Origin: Manis javanica
Taxonomy: Eukaryota; Chordata; Mammalia; Pholidota; Manidae
Reading direction: 5' to 3'
Assembly (NCBI RefSeq): GCF_040802235.1
Contig: NC_133158.1
Span: 43,156,001-43,220,000, forward strand
DNA: 64,000 nucleotides
The notes under the pieces: generated by a model
What the model saw: the letters and a program-made list of their open reading frames with translations, nothing else
The model's database searches: none
What the model was told of the DNA's origin: nothing
Translations under genes and position numbers: made by a program
Part shown: piece by piece, positions 46,501 through 61,500 of the stretch
Layout of the letters: the number at the start of each line of letters is the position of its first letter
How positions within the stretch are numbered: position 1 is the first letter of the stretch

Positions 46501-49500
46501 TTGAAGCCACAGTGGGAATGGCATCAGCCAAGGAGGGGATCAAAAGGAGGAGCTCAACAACATTGTGGAAAACATGGTGCAAAGCACTTCCAGGAGAAGG
46601 GGGTGGCCAGCCCTGGAAATGGCTGCATTTCTCCTCAACAGGCTGCTGACCTAGTCACGCCTCTACGGGACAGCAGGTGTCCCACCCTGGATTCATACAG
46701 TACTTCTGAATGCCCGAAACACCTCCATAATGTAGACTTATTTAGCCATCAACCTTACTTCTCAGAGCTTGCAAAGAAATGCAGAATTCAGAGGCTGTGC
46801 AGCAACCACTGTGGTGGAGCAGAAGGGAAGGGTGCTATTTTAAGAAATAAGCAATTGGTCTTTGCTGCTGGCCGCTGACACAGAGCTCCTGAATCCTTAG
46901 CATTTTCTGGGTGGCAGGCGTGTCTCTGGTTCTAATGAACTGACTCTTGCTGGGCCCTTGGTAGCTTCAGAATGGGGACTGGTGGCCAGAAAGACCAAGC
47001 CTCGATTAGATACCTGGAGCTGTCAGCCCAACCTTCCCCAGCTCCCTAGCTTCCAGGAGAGGGGTGGGGCTGGGGATTGATCAGACTATGTGATCACTGA
47101 TCAGACTTCCATAAAACCCCCTACATGACGGGGTTTGGAAAACTTCCACGTTGGCAGACACCTCCACACGCCAGAGGGCAATGCCCCCAGCTCCTCAGGA
47201 CAGAAGCCTGGGCACTAGGTGCACCCCCGGAGCTTGCCCTGTGTGTCTCTCATTGCTTCCTTTGTAATAAGTGAGCAAGTGCTTTACAAGAAGCAAGTAA
47301 AGGGAGCTGTGCTTCTGTGTTCTGTGAGCTGGTCCAGCAAATTCGGAACCTGAGCGGGGTTGTGGGAACCCCGATTTGCAGCCTGACAGGCAGAAGCACA
47401 GGACGCAGGAGACTTGCACTGGCGTCTGAAGAGGGGGTGCTCTTGTGGGCCTGAGCCCTGAGGGGCGGGGTCTGTGCTAACTGAGTAGTTAGCCTCCAAC
47501 CTGAATTGAACTGCACCCCACGTGGCGCCCGGAGAATCAGAGACCGGGCTGGCTGGGTGCTGGAAACACCCGTAAGGCGGGCTCTGAGGTTCAGGGCTGG
47601 CTTCGGTTCAGCCCTCTCCCTGCCCTAGAAATAAAATGCCTGAAAATAAAACCAAAAACTCACCAGTCACAGTGTGCAGCATATCGACAGCAGGCTCCTC
47701 CAGGGAGTGGATTTGCTGCTTTACAATAGTTTCAAACGTCCTGTAATTCACAAACCCTGGCAGCTCTCTGCCCCGGTACTGATTTTCAAATTTCTGGATT
47801 TGCTTATATATAGTTTCATAACCTACAGTAAGAAAGAACAGCTCTGGATTATTTTACAAAAATAACCTTGCAGGTTTTTCTAGACACAATGCCATTCTGG
47901 ACTTTCTGAAAGCATGGGGTGTTCAAGAAAAAAATCGAATCTGGTTTGAAAATTGAAAAATACTTTGGGATTACAATAAAGAAACAAGATGTCAAGATAA
48001 TTTTCCTTCGTCATCTCTAGATGGCAAGCACAGGGCCAGGGTACAATGTCAGGGCAAGACATATTCCTGACAAGGTACTGGGGCAGGAAATTTTGCAAAT
48101 CATATTTGATTTTTACCAAAAAAGTTGTATCAAAGAGTATCATGACCTGCAGGTTCTTTAAAAAGTAGACAGCCATGCACACTGTGCGGAATCAGCTGCC
48201 CCTCACGTACTCATGGGCTGTCAGGGGTAGGAAGTGTTTGTAAGTCAAATGGGACCACAGAGTAACCAGGCACATGAGGTCGTATTAATGCGATGTGGGG
48301 CCACTGCTGACTGTAGGAAACACCTCGTCTTTTCTTTATACTTTTATACTTTTGGAATTCTTACTCATCAAACTAGCCTGTGGAGAAACACCTCCATTGG
48401 GGGTGGAAGTTCAGGAGGGCTCTGGTCCCTCTTTTAGAAGGACTGACCAGGGATGGTGGCCTGGGCATCCTCTCTCGGTCAGGAGGTTATTTCTCATAGG
48501 ATATTTTTTTAAGTAGATATAATTTACATACTATAAAATTCACCCTGATGTGTTCTGTGCTGATTTTGAGTAAATGCACGAAGTCGTGCAACCATCACCA
48601 CTAATTCTCAAACATTTCCCTCAATGCAGGGACCCGATACCCTTCAGCAGCCACTCCCTGTTTCCCCCTCTCTCTGACCCCTGGAAAGCGCTGCTCTGCT
48701 CTCCATTTCTGGGGATTCGCCTGCTCCTGACACTTCACATATGTGCAATCTTACAGCCCATGGCCTTTTGTGACTCACGTCTGTTCACTGAACACAATGT
48801 TTTCAAGGTTTACCCATGTTGTAGCGTGTGTCAGTACTTCCTGCCTTTCTATGGCTGAATAACATTCCCTGGTATGGTGTCATAAGATGAATTGTGCCTC
48901 CCCAGAATTCCTATGTTGGAGTCCTGGCCCCTGCTACCTCAGAAGGTGACTGTGTTTGGAGGCAGGCCCTTTCAAGGGGTTATTAAGTTGAAATGAGGTC
49001 CCTAGGGTGGGCCCTCCTCCAGTATGACTGGTGTTCTTACAGGAACAGGAGATTGAGAGGCACGCACAGAGGGACGACCACATAAAGACACAGGGAGAAG
49101 ACAGCAACCTGCGAGCAAGGAAGGAGACCTCAGAAGAAGCCAGCCCTGCGCCACCTTCGTCTCAGACTTCCAGCCTCCCGAATTGTAAGAAAATTAATTT
49201 GTTGTTTGAGACACCCAGCCTGTAGTTCTTTGTTATCACAGACCTAGCCAGTTCTTACATGTGGATAGACCACATTTTGTTTATCCCTTTACCTGTTGAT
49301 GGATATTTGAGTTGTTTCCACTTTCTGGTTATTATGAATAATGCTTCCAAGGGCACTCACACACAAGTTTTCATGTGAACAGATGTTTTCATTCTCTTGG
49401 GTATAAAACTGCCAGTGGAATTGCTGGACCACATGGTAAACTGTATGTTAAACTTTTTGAGACGCTTCCAGAGGTTTCCTGAAACAGCTGCATCGTTTAC

Positions 49501-52500
49501 ATTTACATCTCCTCCAGCAGTGTATGAGGGTTCCGACTCTTCCACATTCTCGTCAATGCCCCTTGTTATCTGTCTTTTAATTATGGCCATCCTAGTAGAT
49601 GTGACATGGGATCTCATTGGGGATTTGATCTGCATTTCTCTGATGGCTAATAATATGGGAGCAGCTTTTCATGTGTGTATTAGCCATTGTGTATCTTCTT
49701 TTTGGAGAAATGTCTATTCTAATCCTTTGTCCATATTTAAATTGGATTTTTTGTCTTACTGTTGCTGAGTGGCAGGAGCTCTTTACATATTCTGGATACC
49801 AGACTCTTAGTAGATAGATGACTGACTTGCAAATATTTTCTCACATTCTGTGGGGTATCTCCCTGCTTTCCTGGTAGTATCTTTTGATGCACAAAATTTT
49901 AATTTTGATGAACACCAATTTATCTTTTTCTTTTGTTCCTTGTACTTTAGTTGTCTATAAAAACCACTGCCCAGTCCAGGGTTACAAAGATTTAAACTGT
50001 TTTCTAAGAGTTTTATAGTTTCAGCTCTTAACATTTGGTTTCTGACCCATTTTGAGTTTATTTTTGTACAGTGGGTGAGTCAGGGGTCCAATTCATTCTC
50101 TTGCATGTGGGTATCCAGTGATTTAGAACTGGTCATCTATTGGGAGGAATTCAGCATTAAAAAAAAATAAGCTATTTCCAAATGGGCTGTATGCCAAAAA
50201 CACTTATGCCATAATTAGCTGGCTGAGCCACGCACGAGGGACTTGCAGAGGTACAGAACTGCTGTCCTCCGTTAAGGGGGCAAGAGGGTCCTTCCCTGAC
50301 AGAACACACCACACAGCAGGCGTCCAACCCTCTGCTCTGTGGATTTAGGTCCAGAAAAGCTCATTTCTGGGACTGTGGAGACACAGCAAGTGACCATCCC
50401 AGAAACGAGCTTCCTGAACATTTCTCCATCAAGGAGAGATGTTATTTATCCCGTCCTACCCCCCATGCCCTCTGCCAAGGAACAAATGGGCTCAGAGTTG
50501 TGGCCTTTGAATCATGGGAACATGATGTGCCACGGAGAGCGAGACACACTGCTACGCGGCCCTGCGCACCCAGAGGAGAGGCGGACTCCTCAAGAAGCCG
50601 TGCTTGGCGTGGGCCAGTCAATCCGCATTTCCTTTCTGGGGTCTGTCTGCTGAAGTCAGTGCCCGACGCTCGCTGGCCCGAGCGCAGTGACTGGGAGCAG
50701 AGCAAACATGACTTCCCAGTGGCCAACTCCTTCTCTGGCCATCCTCGCCAGGCCCAGCACCTGCCTCCCTGGCCTCCAACTCAACCCAGCTCGGTCCCCT
50801 GGACTCACCTTTTTTGAAATTCCTTTCAATCACAATACTCCATTTGTGGAACTCCTTTCGGATTTGGGTAAACAGCCGGGTCTCATCTGGCCCGACGGAT
50901 TCCTCCCCTTGTATTAAAGAGGTGATGTCTTGATTAAATGTATTGATTTTCTGTCACAGAAGAACACAAGTATAAGTGGAGATGTTCCAAATACAGGGGA
51001 GGTGGTTTGGAGGTGCGTGTGCTGAGGGTGGGCAGGTCGTTCTTTGCCACCCAACGCGCTGCAAAAGGATAACGCAAAGAAGAGGCTGTGGCGCTGGGCC
51101 ACCCCACCCGCCTAGCTGCCTTCGAGGTCAGGATGGAGAGTCAGCGAAGGGAATGTGACCAGCCATCACTCCCTGCCTGCTGTCCTTCAAGCCCGGCACC
51201 CCCTTTTTGGTGCTAGGGGGGCAGATGGGTCTGGGTCAACCTCTGGGCAGTGGAGAAAGAAGTGCAGAGGGCACACAGCCCCTTTCTGGACAATGATGTC
51301 AGTCTCCAGCTGGACCCAATTGGCAGTACTCACATCTATGAGAAAGAACATTCTTTCATTTTCATCTTCTGGTATGTCCATCCCATACTTCTGTAGCTCT
51401 TCTGTTATTTTCTGGTGATTCTCCTTTATTTGGTTCTCTAGCAGGGGCAGAGATTTCTGAGGGAATAGGGAGTAATGGTAAGCCACACACATGGACAGGG
51501 AACGAGAAGGGTCCAGGCCCCCCTCTGCAGGGGCAGGGCAGCCATGCAGCACGTGGGAGGAGGAAGACTGTCCAGCAGGAGAGAGGCCTCATTAGCGGGC
51601 ACCGTCCCCTCTGGCCCTCCCATGTCTCCGTCCTGAGGAAACAGCCTCAGAGCCACAAGGAGTCACCCACTTGGCATGGGTCCTGGGCCCTGTGAGGGCA
51701 ACCCAAGGAATACCTCCTTCTGTGGCATTGCTACAGAACTCTCTGCTGGGTGATTAGAAAATGCCACTTGTCCAGTGGGTTCTGACAGAGTGGCAGTTGG
51801 AACAATTTGAGATTCAATGACTTTTATATTGTTAACAGATTATCAGGCACTTCTGTGTCCTGTCTCTAACAGTGCGGTGGACTGCAAGTGCTGGCTCGCT
51901 CCTCCACTGAAAACATTTCAAAATGCTGGCTGAAATGTCCAAAGCATCCTTTGAAATGAGTCAGTGAGCCGGCAGGTGCCTAATAGACCCTCAGAGGCCA
52001 AAGCCAGTGACAGTGGGTGTGCAGGGATGTGTGGGGAGAGCAGCAGGAAGCTGGATTCTGCTGGAAAGGCATCTGCAGGGAAGAAAACGTGAACTGATGT
52101 TTCAGGGCCTGACTTGGTGCTGGGACAAAGAATCAATCCTGGTAGGCTTGCTCGAGGTGGGAAATCTAATGAGCAAGCCCCTCCCTTCTGCATAAAGCTG
52201 GGACCCCAAAGAGCTTCGCTCTCATTATAATGGTAAGCTAGGAGCACCTTCCTTCCACCCCCAGTCCTGGGGACTGGCTGGAAGGCCAGGAATCCGGTGC
52301 TGAGTGTGTGGGGGAATAAAATCTCTGCTGAGAATCTGTAGCCACAAGCTGACCCTCCTATAGGTCAGCCGCCCAAACTCACACTCCCGGAGGGCTCCCC
52401 AAAACCTCAAGCTGAGAAGGTGAAGTGGCTCAGGCTGGAGCCCCTTCCAGGGGTCTTCCTCTCCCTGGGGACACCTATTTGGAACCCAGGCTTCCATAAA

Positions 52501-55500
52501 TACTCACAGATCAAGTTTCAAGAAAGATAGGTTCATAATCAAAACTCCAGGGCAAGTCATTTAGAATGAAGGTCAGCAGAACCCAAGTCTGACATCAGAA
52601 TCATCAAGCATAAAATACAACAGAAATACATGCAAAGCAATCTTCTGAAAGGATTGAAAATGTGAAAAAGCAAGAGACTGTCCAGGCAGATTTGAGAAAG
52701 AATGAACTCTGACGATGAGATTTGAAAAATAAATGAAATATATGACCAAAGTCAATCACCAGGACATGATGATAGTGGTTGGCGATGAGAAAAGAATAGC
52801 ACAGGGCTCATAAGATGCAATTTTTAATTAGGCCACTTACAGTGAATCAGCATCCCACCCAAGATTCGGTCCTCTGACAAGCAACAGCCACACCTCCTGG
52901 GAGTTTGCTAGAAATGGCACATCCCAGGCGGCACTCCAGACCCGAGGTACCTGAGCCTGCATCTTAACAGGATGCCCAGAGGGTCTGTGTGCACACAGAT
53001 ATTTAGTCAGCCCACAAGCTTTAGCTCTGAGGGCTAAAGCCACAAGCTTGCAGGAGGCTCTTCAGAGAGGGGACAGGCGTGTGTGTGCTTACACAGATGT
53101 GCGTGATGAGTTCCACGGTCAGTTTGTCTGCCAGGCAGGGGACCGTGGCCCTTCCTTCCTCCAGAAGATCCCTGCAAGAGAAGACATGCACACATCTGCC
53201 TGGGCATGGCTGGGGAAGGCAGGCCGCCTTCTGCTGCGGGTCAGAGTCCAGACAGGTCCAGGTACTGCCCAGAGGACAGGATGGCTTGTGGTTGGGACCC
53301 AGCCCTGTTCAGAATTGGGCTGCATAGAATTATGACTGAATCTTAGTAATTCTGGATATTTTGGAGATGCAATAGAATGATCCCTTCCAGCTGGTACATT
53401 AAATGTGCGGCACGACATCTGACTATAGAATTGGTCTTAGTAAGTACACAAGGCCACCTACTTATGTTTTCCTGACACACACAAACCTTCCTGTGTATAA
53501 TATGTGTCTAAGTATACATCACATATCTTGGCACAGGGCTTCGTAAGAATATACTGATGCAGTTCAGAAAGGTGTGTGGATGAACACTGACCTGGGGCAT
53601 GGCCTTCCTGCCACAAGACGGGAATTTAACCCATGGGCTGCTTGGAGGAAGGAGCCAAGCCCTCTTCTCACTGTATCCAAATTTGTATTTGCAGTGTGTT
53701 ATTACAGGGTTTTCAGGACAAAAAGCCACAAGGAAGCAAGAGTTTGGGCACCTATTTGCATACTTACATTTCAGTTTCCAGACCTGTCCATTTTTTAAAT
53801 TTTGGTAAAATATACATCACATCAAAGTCATCTCACCATTTTTTTTTTACAGATTGCACATCTCACCATTTTTAAGTGCACAGGTGAGGGGCATTAGGTA
53901 CATTCACACTATTGTGTAACCATCCCCACCATCTGACTCCAGTACTTTCCATCTTCTGAAACTGAAACTGTCCCATGACACATTAACTCCCCATCACCCC
54001 CGCCCAGCCCAGCGCCCACCATTCTACATGGTCCCATGAGCCTGACTGCTCTAGAGCCCTCCTGTGAATTGAGTCACATCATGGTACTTATCTTTGTGTC
54101 TGGCTTATCTCACTCAGCTTACATTTTCAAAGTTCATCCATGTGACAGCAGGTCTCAGAATCTCCTTTTTTTTTAAGGCTTATATTCTACTGTATGGATA
54201 GGCCCCATCTGCTTACTCAGATCATCTGCCGACAGACCCCTGGGTGGCCTCACCTTTCAGCATCTGTGAGTAGCATCGCCAGGCACAATGGTGTGTAAGC
54301 GTGTGTTCTGCACGCCTGTCTGCTCTGAATAGTACCTCTCCCCAGGCTCCTGGAAGAACTGCCCCTCCACATGCATGCACATGGTGGATCTCACTAACAC
54401 CTCATAGGCACCTTGTGTTGGCATCTGATTGGCACAGCACTCTAATGGCTGAAACACAGTGAGTACTTACTCTGGTTTCTACAATCTCTGGATTTTCAAC
54501 GTTTAGAAAGTTCCCAACTCTTCACTATTATTATGAGCAAATTCGTGCTGAATGCCCATGGGCAGACATCACTGCACACACACCTCTGATTACGGTCCTG
54601 AGTGGTACTCCCGGAGGTGGAATCTGAACCACAGGGATGCCTGTTCAAGATGCATTTGTATGTTACATGGCCCTGCATGGAGGTTGTGCGGCCCGCATGC
54701 CCTGTGGCAGGGCTGAAAGCACACACCCCTCCCTTCCAGCCAGCTCTGCATCTTCTCATGATTGTAAATCTAATGACTCACCAGCCTTTTCCTTTTTTAA
54801 AAAAATGTTGCCTTTGACACTGGGGCTGCAAATATCTTTATCCTTGAATTATGAAACATCCACCCTCATCTAGTCTTCTTTTTAAAATTTAATTTTAAAA
54901 TCCAACTGATACTTCTTTTGGTATGATGTGTTAAGGGCACAATTTAACTTTTTTCCAAATCCTAAACAATTTTGTCAAAGCCATCGATTGATAATCAAAC
55001 TGATGTAGCCGGGATTTGAAATTCCGCATTTATCATCTATCAGGTATATGTACCTGGATCTGTTTCCGGGTTTTCTACTTTTTTTCTATTCTGATGTATT
55101 TATATTTTTATTCTGGTTCCAGTACCATGTTATTTAAATTATCATAGCAAATGCCCCCTTGTTTGATTTTTTAAATTTATTGCTTGCAAACCCTTTTTTA
55201 TTCTTCCAGGGATATTCCATGGTCATTGTCAAGGTGCACACACAATCACGCATATACTTCAAATGATTTTGGACGACGGGCATTTCCCCAGAAAGGACGG
55301 AGGTCCTTAGTGTCCTTTTACCCATGGGAAAGTGCAGCAGGGCATACCTGAAATATGGGTTGTCCTCAAAGAAGGCTCTCTCTTTCTTCAGAGCCTCAGC
55401 CAGGCTCAGCTGATCTTGGATGTCCTGCTGGCCCCGGCACTTGACGATCATGTAGCCCTTCTTCAGGTGGCAGACGAGGTTTCGTACCACATCCACTACC

Positions 55501-58500
55501 TTGTCCTCGGTGCCTCTGTCCACAAGGTCAGGCTTTGTCAAGATTCCTGTGGGCCGGGGCCTTCTGATCAGAGAGCATTCACGGCTCCCTTCCGCCCAGG
55601 GGCAAGCAGAGCCCCAGTCTCGGGGGAGAGCTGCAGCTCGGACGGTGGAAGGACGTGCCCCATGAGCGGCTCTGGGCGCTTTGCCCTGTCTCTGCCCTCC
55701 CACCTTTCATCTTCCCTGCCCACGAAGGGCTCATTCTTTGAGGTGGTGGCCCTCACACTCACTGTCCCGCAGAGTCCCCCAAGGGGAGTCTTCTGACGCG
55801 GCCTCACGCCCTGCCCTGGGGACTCTGATTCAGGATGTGCGGTGAGGTCGAGGGTTTTGCACTTCCACAAAGTCTCTGGGTGTTTCTGCAGGTGGGGCCT
55901 GGCCCACACTTGGAGAGACACAGGGTGGGCCAGGACCAGCTGCATCATTTGCAGGGCCCACTGCCCAGTGAACAAGGAGGAGTCTCTTGTGCACACATCG
56001 CAACAGGCAGCGGCAGGGTACTACACCACTGGGCCCTTCTGCATGCGGGCCTGTGTGCCTGCCCAGGTCACACCTGAGGTCAACAGTGCCCCCGGTCCCT
56101 CTGCCCTGGCCGAGGGATTCTCGTTCTAGGCATGGCAGGTGGCAGGGTGAGCGAAGGGGGAAAGCCCACACTAGGGAGGGTGTAGCAGGAAGGTGCAAGG
56201 GCCCGGGGCCGACAGCACACTGGGCACCTGCCCACATTGGCTGCCTCTGCCCAGATTTCTTGGGTTGTGTCAGAGTAAACTGCCCCTCCTTTCAGCTGCT
56301 GTACTCAGGTTCTCTGCTACTTACAACCAAACATGGTCTTTTTCTCTTAATAGGAAAGTTACTATGTCAACCATTTTTAAGCGCACAGCTCAGGGGCATT
56401 AAGCATATTCACACTGATGTGTGACCATCACCACCATCCATCCAGGACTTTATCATCTTCCCCAACTGAAGCTCTGTCCCCATTAAACACTAACTCCTGT
56501 TCCTTCCCCCTGCCCCTGCGCCACCATCTGACTTTCTGTGTCTGTGAATGGGATTGCTCTAGGGTCCTCGTATCAACGGACTAATATGGTATCTGTCCTC
56601 TGTGTCTGGCTTATTTCACTCAGCATCATGTCTTCAAGATCCCCCATATTGCAGCAGGTGTCAGAATGTCCTGCCATCTTAAGGCTGAAAAGTATTGCAC
56701 TGTGTGGAAGCCCAAGCAGTGTTTATCCAGTCATCTGCCTTGGACACTTGGGATGCTTCTACCTCAAAGGCATTGTTAACTGATGTGATTTGCTTTCTGA
56801 TTTGCCCTGCACCCTGAACCCAGCATGCCTTTTATAAGCAGGGAGACAGAGGTTAGAAGCCCACCTGTAGCCAATAAGAGTCACTGTGGCCCATCACATC
56901 TGGCTTTCGTGGGTGCCACACCTGCACCTGAGCAGTTACGTGCCAGGGGCAGGCCCTCCACCCTGAGCGTGTGCCAAGATACACCCATTTGCATTCAAGG
57001 GATGCATTTCCACTATCAGACCCCCTACCACTCTTGTATTCTTCCTCTTCTTACCTATGGTCCTGTCTCCATCAGGGTCCACCTCCTGAGCCATGCTCAG
57101 TGCTTCAGTGGTGGCGATGTCCACGTTGCTGGGGACCACCACCAGGTTGATTGTCTCCTGCTTATAGATATACTTCCTGATGAGGGCCTTGATCTGTAAT
57201 AAAATGAGAGGGCGTGAGAGTTGAGACACAGCCTGACTTTGCACTTGCTTCAGGCCCTCGGAGTCCCAGGGCTACTTCCCCTGAAGAAATGAGCCCACAG
57301 CACAGGCCTGGGGGCCCTTCCCAAGCCAGAGTCAGAAGAAACTAAGTTCTCTGTGGCAGAACTGAAGCTCTGGGGTCAGGGAAAACCACGAGGTCTTAGC
57401 TCATGAGCTATCTCCCCAGACCTCAAGACTGACAGTCACAATAAAAAACATCTGCTGAAGACATGCTTGACTGTTTCTTACATCTTTAATCCATAGGGTG
57501 AGGTTCACTGACACAGGAATATCATCATATGCTCTCTCTCCTCACAAATCCTCCTCACAAAAACCCCTTCCCAATACAGGCTAGTTCAGATATGCCACAT
57601 AATGTAACTGTAATAAAAAATGAGTCACCACATAAAACACAGGATGTGCACAATGCATCTCCAAATGGCCTGCTGGCCTCACTCTCCCCAGAGAAGATTC
57701 CATCTGATTTGGGGGATGGGATTGTAACAATCGAGCTCTCCAACTTTCCCACCCACCCCTCTTAATGTCCCCTCTTCAAACTCAGCCCAGAACTCACTGT
57801 GGCTAGAATACACGCCCCCATCCCCTGCCACAGCCCGGGTCAGGACAGAGCCTGATGTTTCACCTGACGTCCGATGTCGGCTGGCTGGTTGCCCACAGCC
57901 ACCCTGGTGATGCCAGGAAGGTCTATCAGGGTCAGATCCGGGACGTGAGGGGAGCTGATCTCCAGACTAATTAGCTCGTGACTGATCCCCGTTCCTTCCC
58001 CAGCAATGGAATTCTGGGCTGCAGAAAAGGGGAAAAAAAACCTGAATAAATCTTAGGATGGAAGCATCTCATTACAGCAAATTCTCTGAAAGCACCTTCT
58101 ACCTGCTGTGATTCAGGGATAAAAGCATGTTTGGAGCAGATTCATGACTAAAATTAGAGCTAAAATGCATCTCAAAGGATAACTTAGTATTTTCCCTGCC
58201 AGTGGCCAGAACTGTGTGCAGAGAGGCCTAGTGAAAACATGTCTAAAGACGACACCTAAGTTTGTAGTCCAGACCTAGGCAGAGCCGAAAAATTCTTCCT
58301 GTGGTCACACCCAAATCCTTCCAATCGATGTCATTAGGAAATTAACAATGAAGTAAAATTCAAACAAATCAGAATCCACGGGGACTCCTAAGACATGACT
58401 TGGGAATTTAGGGGGCACATGCGTGTCTCAGACATGATGAGCACTGGCTGCTGGGACCCATTATGAAAATTTCCAGATACTGCTTTATTTCGTCAGACTG

Positions 58501-61500
58501 TTCACGAATATCCTTTACTCCTTTCCACCCAGAATGTCTTTTTGGAATGTTTTAGACCAGTCAGGAACTCAGAATTGCAACAATACCAACAATGGCATGT
58601 GCAGCACAATATGCTAATTGTTCCCCCAACACCCATTCCTGGGGAGCCATTTGTGAGAATAAGTCTGGCCCGTGCGGAGTGTGTGAAAATGTGCAACTTC
58701 CAGAAAGTGTGCTTCAAAGGCAGGGACATGCCCTTGGACCTTGTCCAGCTGGCTGGAATGTGGATTTGCTGACCGAACCACGAGGGGCCCTTGAGAGCAG
58801 GGTCCACACACAGTGGAGAAACCCTAGAAGCCAGGGTTCCTGGCACTGGAACCCCCAAACCAACTCCGGTCCACCCATGTGCAGGCTTCATGAGAGGGAA
58901 GTAAAACTGGCACATTGTTTAAACTACTGCTTGCATAAATGGCCTCGATACCCCCTCCCATCCCTGCACACATGCTACTTTACAGAGCAACTCTGCTGCT
59001 CCTCCCACGGGGAGTCTATTTCCCCACAGGGGGCTTTCCTACATGACTTTCTTTAAGCCATGAGGTCTTGCCCTCTCCTGCTGCTGTGAACCCTTCCATC
59101 GCGACGTTAGAAAGCCCAGCCCAGCATCCGGGAGGACGATGGATCACATGGGGAGAAGGCCTGGTCATTTCAGCTGAGGGTTCAGATACGCGACCAAGGC
59201 CATCCTAGACTGCTGCTCCAGTCAAGACAGCCCAGAGGAAAGGAAGGGACCAGCTGATCTACTGACTCATGAGAAACAAACAGTTCCAAGCAATGAGGTT
59301 TTGAGATAGGTTTGTTACACAGCAATGACTGGCTGACACACACAGTGATTGTGCCTTTCCTGCCCCAACCTCAGCCCAGCAAACACATGATTGTAAAACA
59401 GTCAGTAAATGTGAATTAGTGCTTCCACCTTTATAAAAGTCAAGCCCATTCTTTCCTATTGCTGAATATCAGTTCATGCCACTTTTGTACCCTCTCCAAA
59501 TGACTGAAGTTTAACTATGTGATGCACTAGGAAGAAATTAAAGTCAATAAGAAGAAAGTTATTTATTCATCTCACTCACACTTAGCAGTGGCCAACCGTG
59601 TCATTACTTTGTCCTTATCTACTTCAAATGCTATTTCTTCTGTTGGATGTTTCAGACTGATAAAACAGTCTGTGTGGTTTGTACTTACTGAGACCTCCCA
59701 TAAATTAGCCTATGCTTGGATTATGCAAACACATGCATTTCACTCTTGGAGGAAAAGATCCAGCTCTGGATAGGGATTGGTGATGACCCAAGCAGCATTT
59801 TGGAATGGCTTTTTACCAGGTTAACAGGGGAAGGGTTCCCTGGCCCCACACCCCAACTTCTCATCCATCAGATCTGTGGAGTGGGGAAGCCTTTGAATAA
59901 GGGACAGATATTCCATACTTGGAGGTAAGCTATAATTTTAAAATTCACATTATTCTCCAGTGCTTATACACTAAGCAAAAGTTACTGAGGTCAGATTATG
60001 TCCAAAACACTGTTGTGTTATTACACATTGTTATATACACAGTGTTATAACATTAACACTGTTCTTAATGAGGGTAAATAAAAGAAAAGCAAATACAAGA
60101 GAGTTGATGTGAAGAAAAAAGTGGGAAGGGTGGGCTTCCAAGGAAACAGGTCAGGCCCAGAAACAAGAAGGTGGGAAGTCACAGGATTTTTACACCTACC
60201 CACTTTACATGGCTGACCAGACATCCAAATAGGTGATACATACCTCTATTGATTTCCCTCTCCACCTCTGAAGGATCTGAAAGCTCGGCCTCAAAGTCCT
60301 GGTAACTGACTTTGCCTCTCCACGTCTCCTCATTCGTGAGCTTTTTCAGTTTTAGCACCAGAGGACATCTCGTGACAATACCTAGAAGTTCACATCCACA
60401 TCAGTTCTATGTTCTGTTCTCAAAAGTTCTGTAGGGTGGCCTTAGACTAGAGTTTCTCACACTTCTATAATCTGGGGAGACTGCTAAAGTAATCCACTTT
60501 CTGGCCTCCCCCTCTGATACCCTGATGCATTATGTCTGGGGTAGTCTCAGGAACATGCATTTGAATACATACCCTAGGTGGTTTTTTTACTCACTAATGC
60601 TTGAAAGCCAACACCTTAGGCTTCTTGCTTCATCTTGTTCTACCATCAGCTCGGATGGTGAACTGCAGTGGAAAGCCCCTAAACTTATTCAAACATCCTC
60701 CACTATCCCCCACTCTACACACACCACTCCCATCTGGAAGGCATTCTGCTCCCTCCAGGCCACCTTACTACAATCCCCCGACTGTAAATTCCTTCCAAAT
60801 CCCACACAAATCCCATGTCTGACCTGTATTTCAAGACCCATCCTCAGACCTGCCCTTTTCCCTTGGGTTCCCATTGATGTCCTTGGCTTTGAAGCTCAAA
60901 CAGCATCATGAACCGGTGCACTGATCTTAACCTCCCAGACGGAGAAAAGGCTCTTGAAAAAAGGCTCCCGAAGGACACCCATGTGCACACAGTTCTGGGC
61001 TGAGGACCTTTTACTCATACCTTCCACAAGTGCAGGTTACAAATGATCCCCAGAGAATGTGTGATGAGAAGGTGCTATGGGCTGAATTGCATCCCCCTCC
61101 ACCCAAATTCCTATTTGCAGCCCTGACCCTCAGTGTGACTGTATTTGGAGATAGGTTATTTCTTTAAAGAGGTAACTCAGGTTAAATGAGCCCATGAGAG
61201 TGGGGACCTAACCAATGTGACTGGCATCCTTATAAAAACAGGAGACACCAGACATGTGCATATATAGAGGAAAGGCCACAGGAGGGCATAATGAGAAGAT
61301 GGTCAACTGCACATGGCGAGAGGCCTTGGGCAAAACCAACTCTGCTGACACCTTGATCTTGGACTTCCAGCCTCCAGAGCAATGAAAAATAAATTTCTGT
61401 TGTTTAAGCCTCCCATTCTGCAGTATTTTGTTTGGCAACCTGAGCTGACTAATACAGAGGGCAAGTTCTTACCACTGCCTCTAGGCAGGGCGACTCCCGA

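Larger units (their letters stand above)
47823..50808 (-). other. MX1: MX1 intron with antisense L1 and LTR
   Basis: About 3 kb, largely filled by an old L1 piece that is sense to MX1 (48515-50150), itself interrupted by a MaLR-like LTR at 48880-49258. The remainder is unique. Confidence 0.65.
53172..55347 (-). other. MX1: MX1 intron with L1 fragments
   Basis: About 2.2 kb. It holds two L1 remnants read in the MX1 sense direction (53790-54560 and 54800-55200). The unique part next to the 79-nt exon shows no recognised element. Confidence 0.65.

Noticed and set aside
46501-46878. 125-codon + strand open frame in an MX1 intron
   Set aside because: It has no recognisable domain, no splice support and no similarity known to me. 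It remains only an unexplained frame.
49397-49768. 123-codon + strand open frame with hydrophobic stretches
   Set aside because: It lies in the complement of an old L1 copy. Such frames are common by chance in antisense L1.
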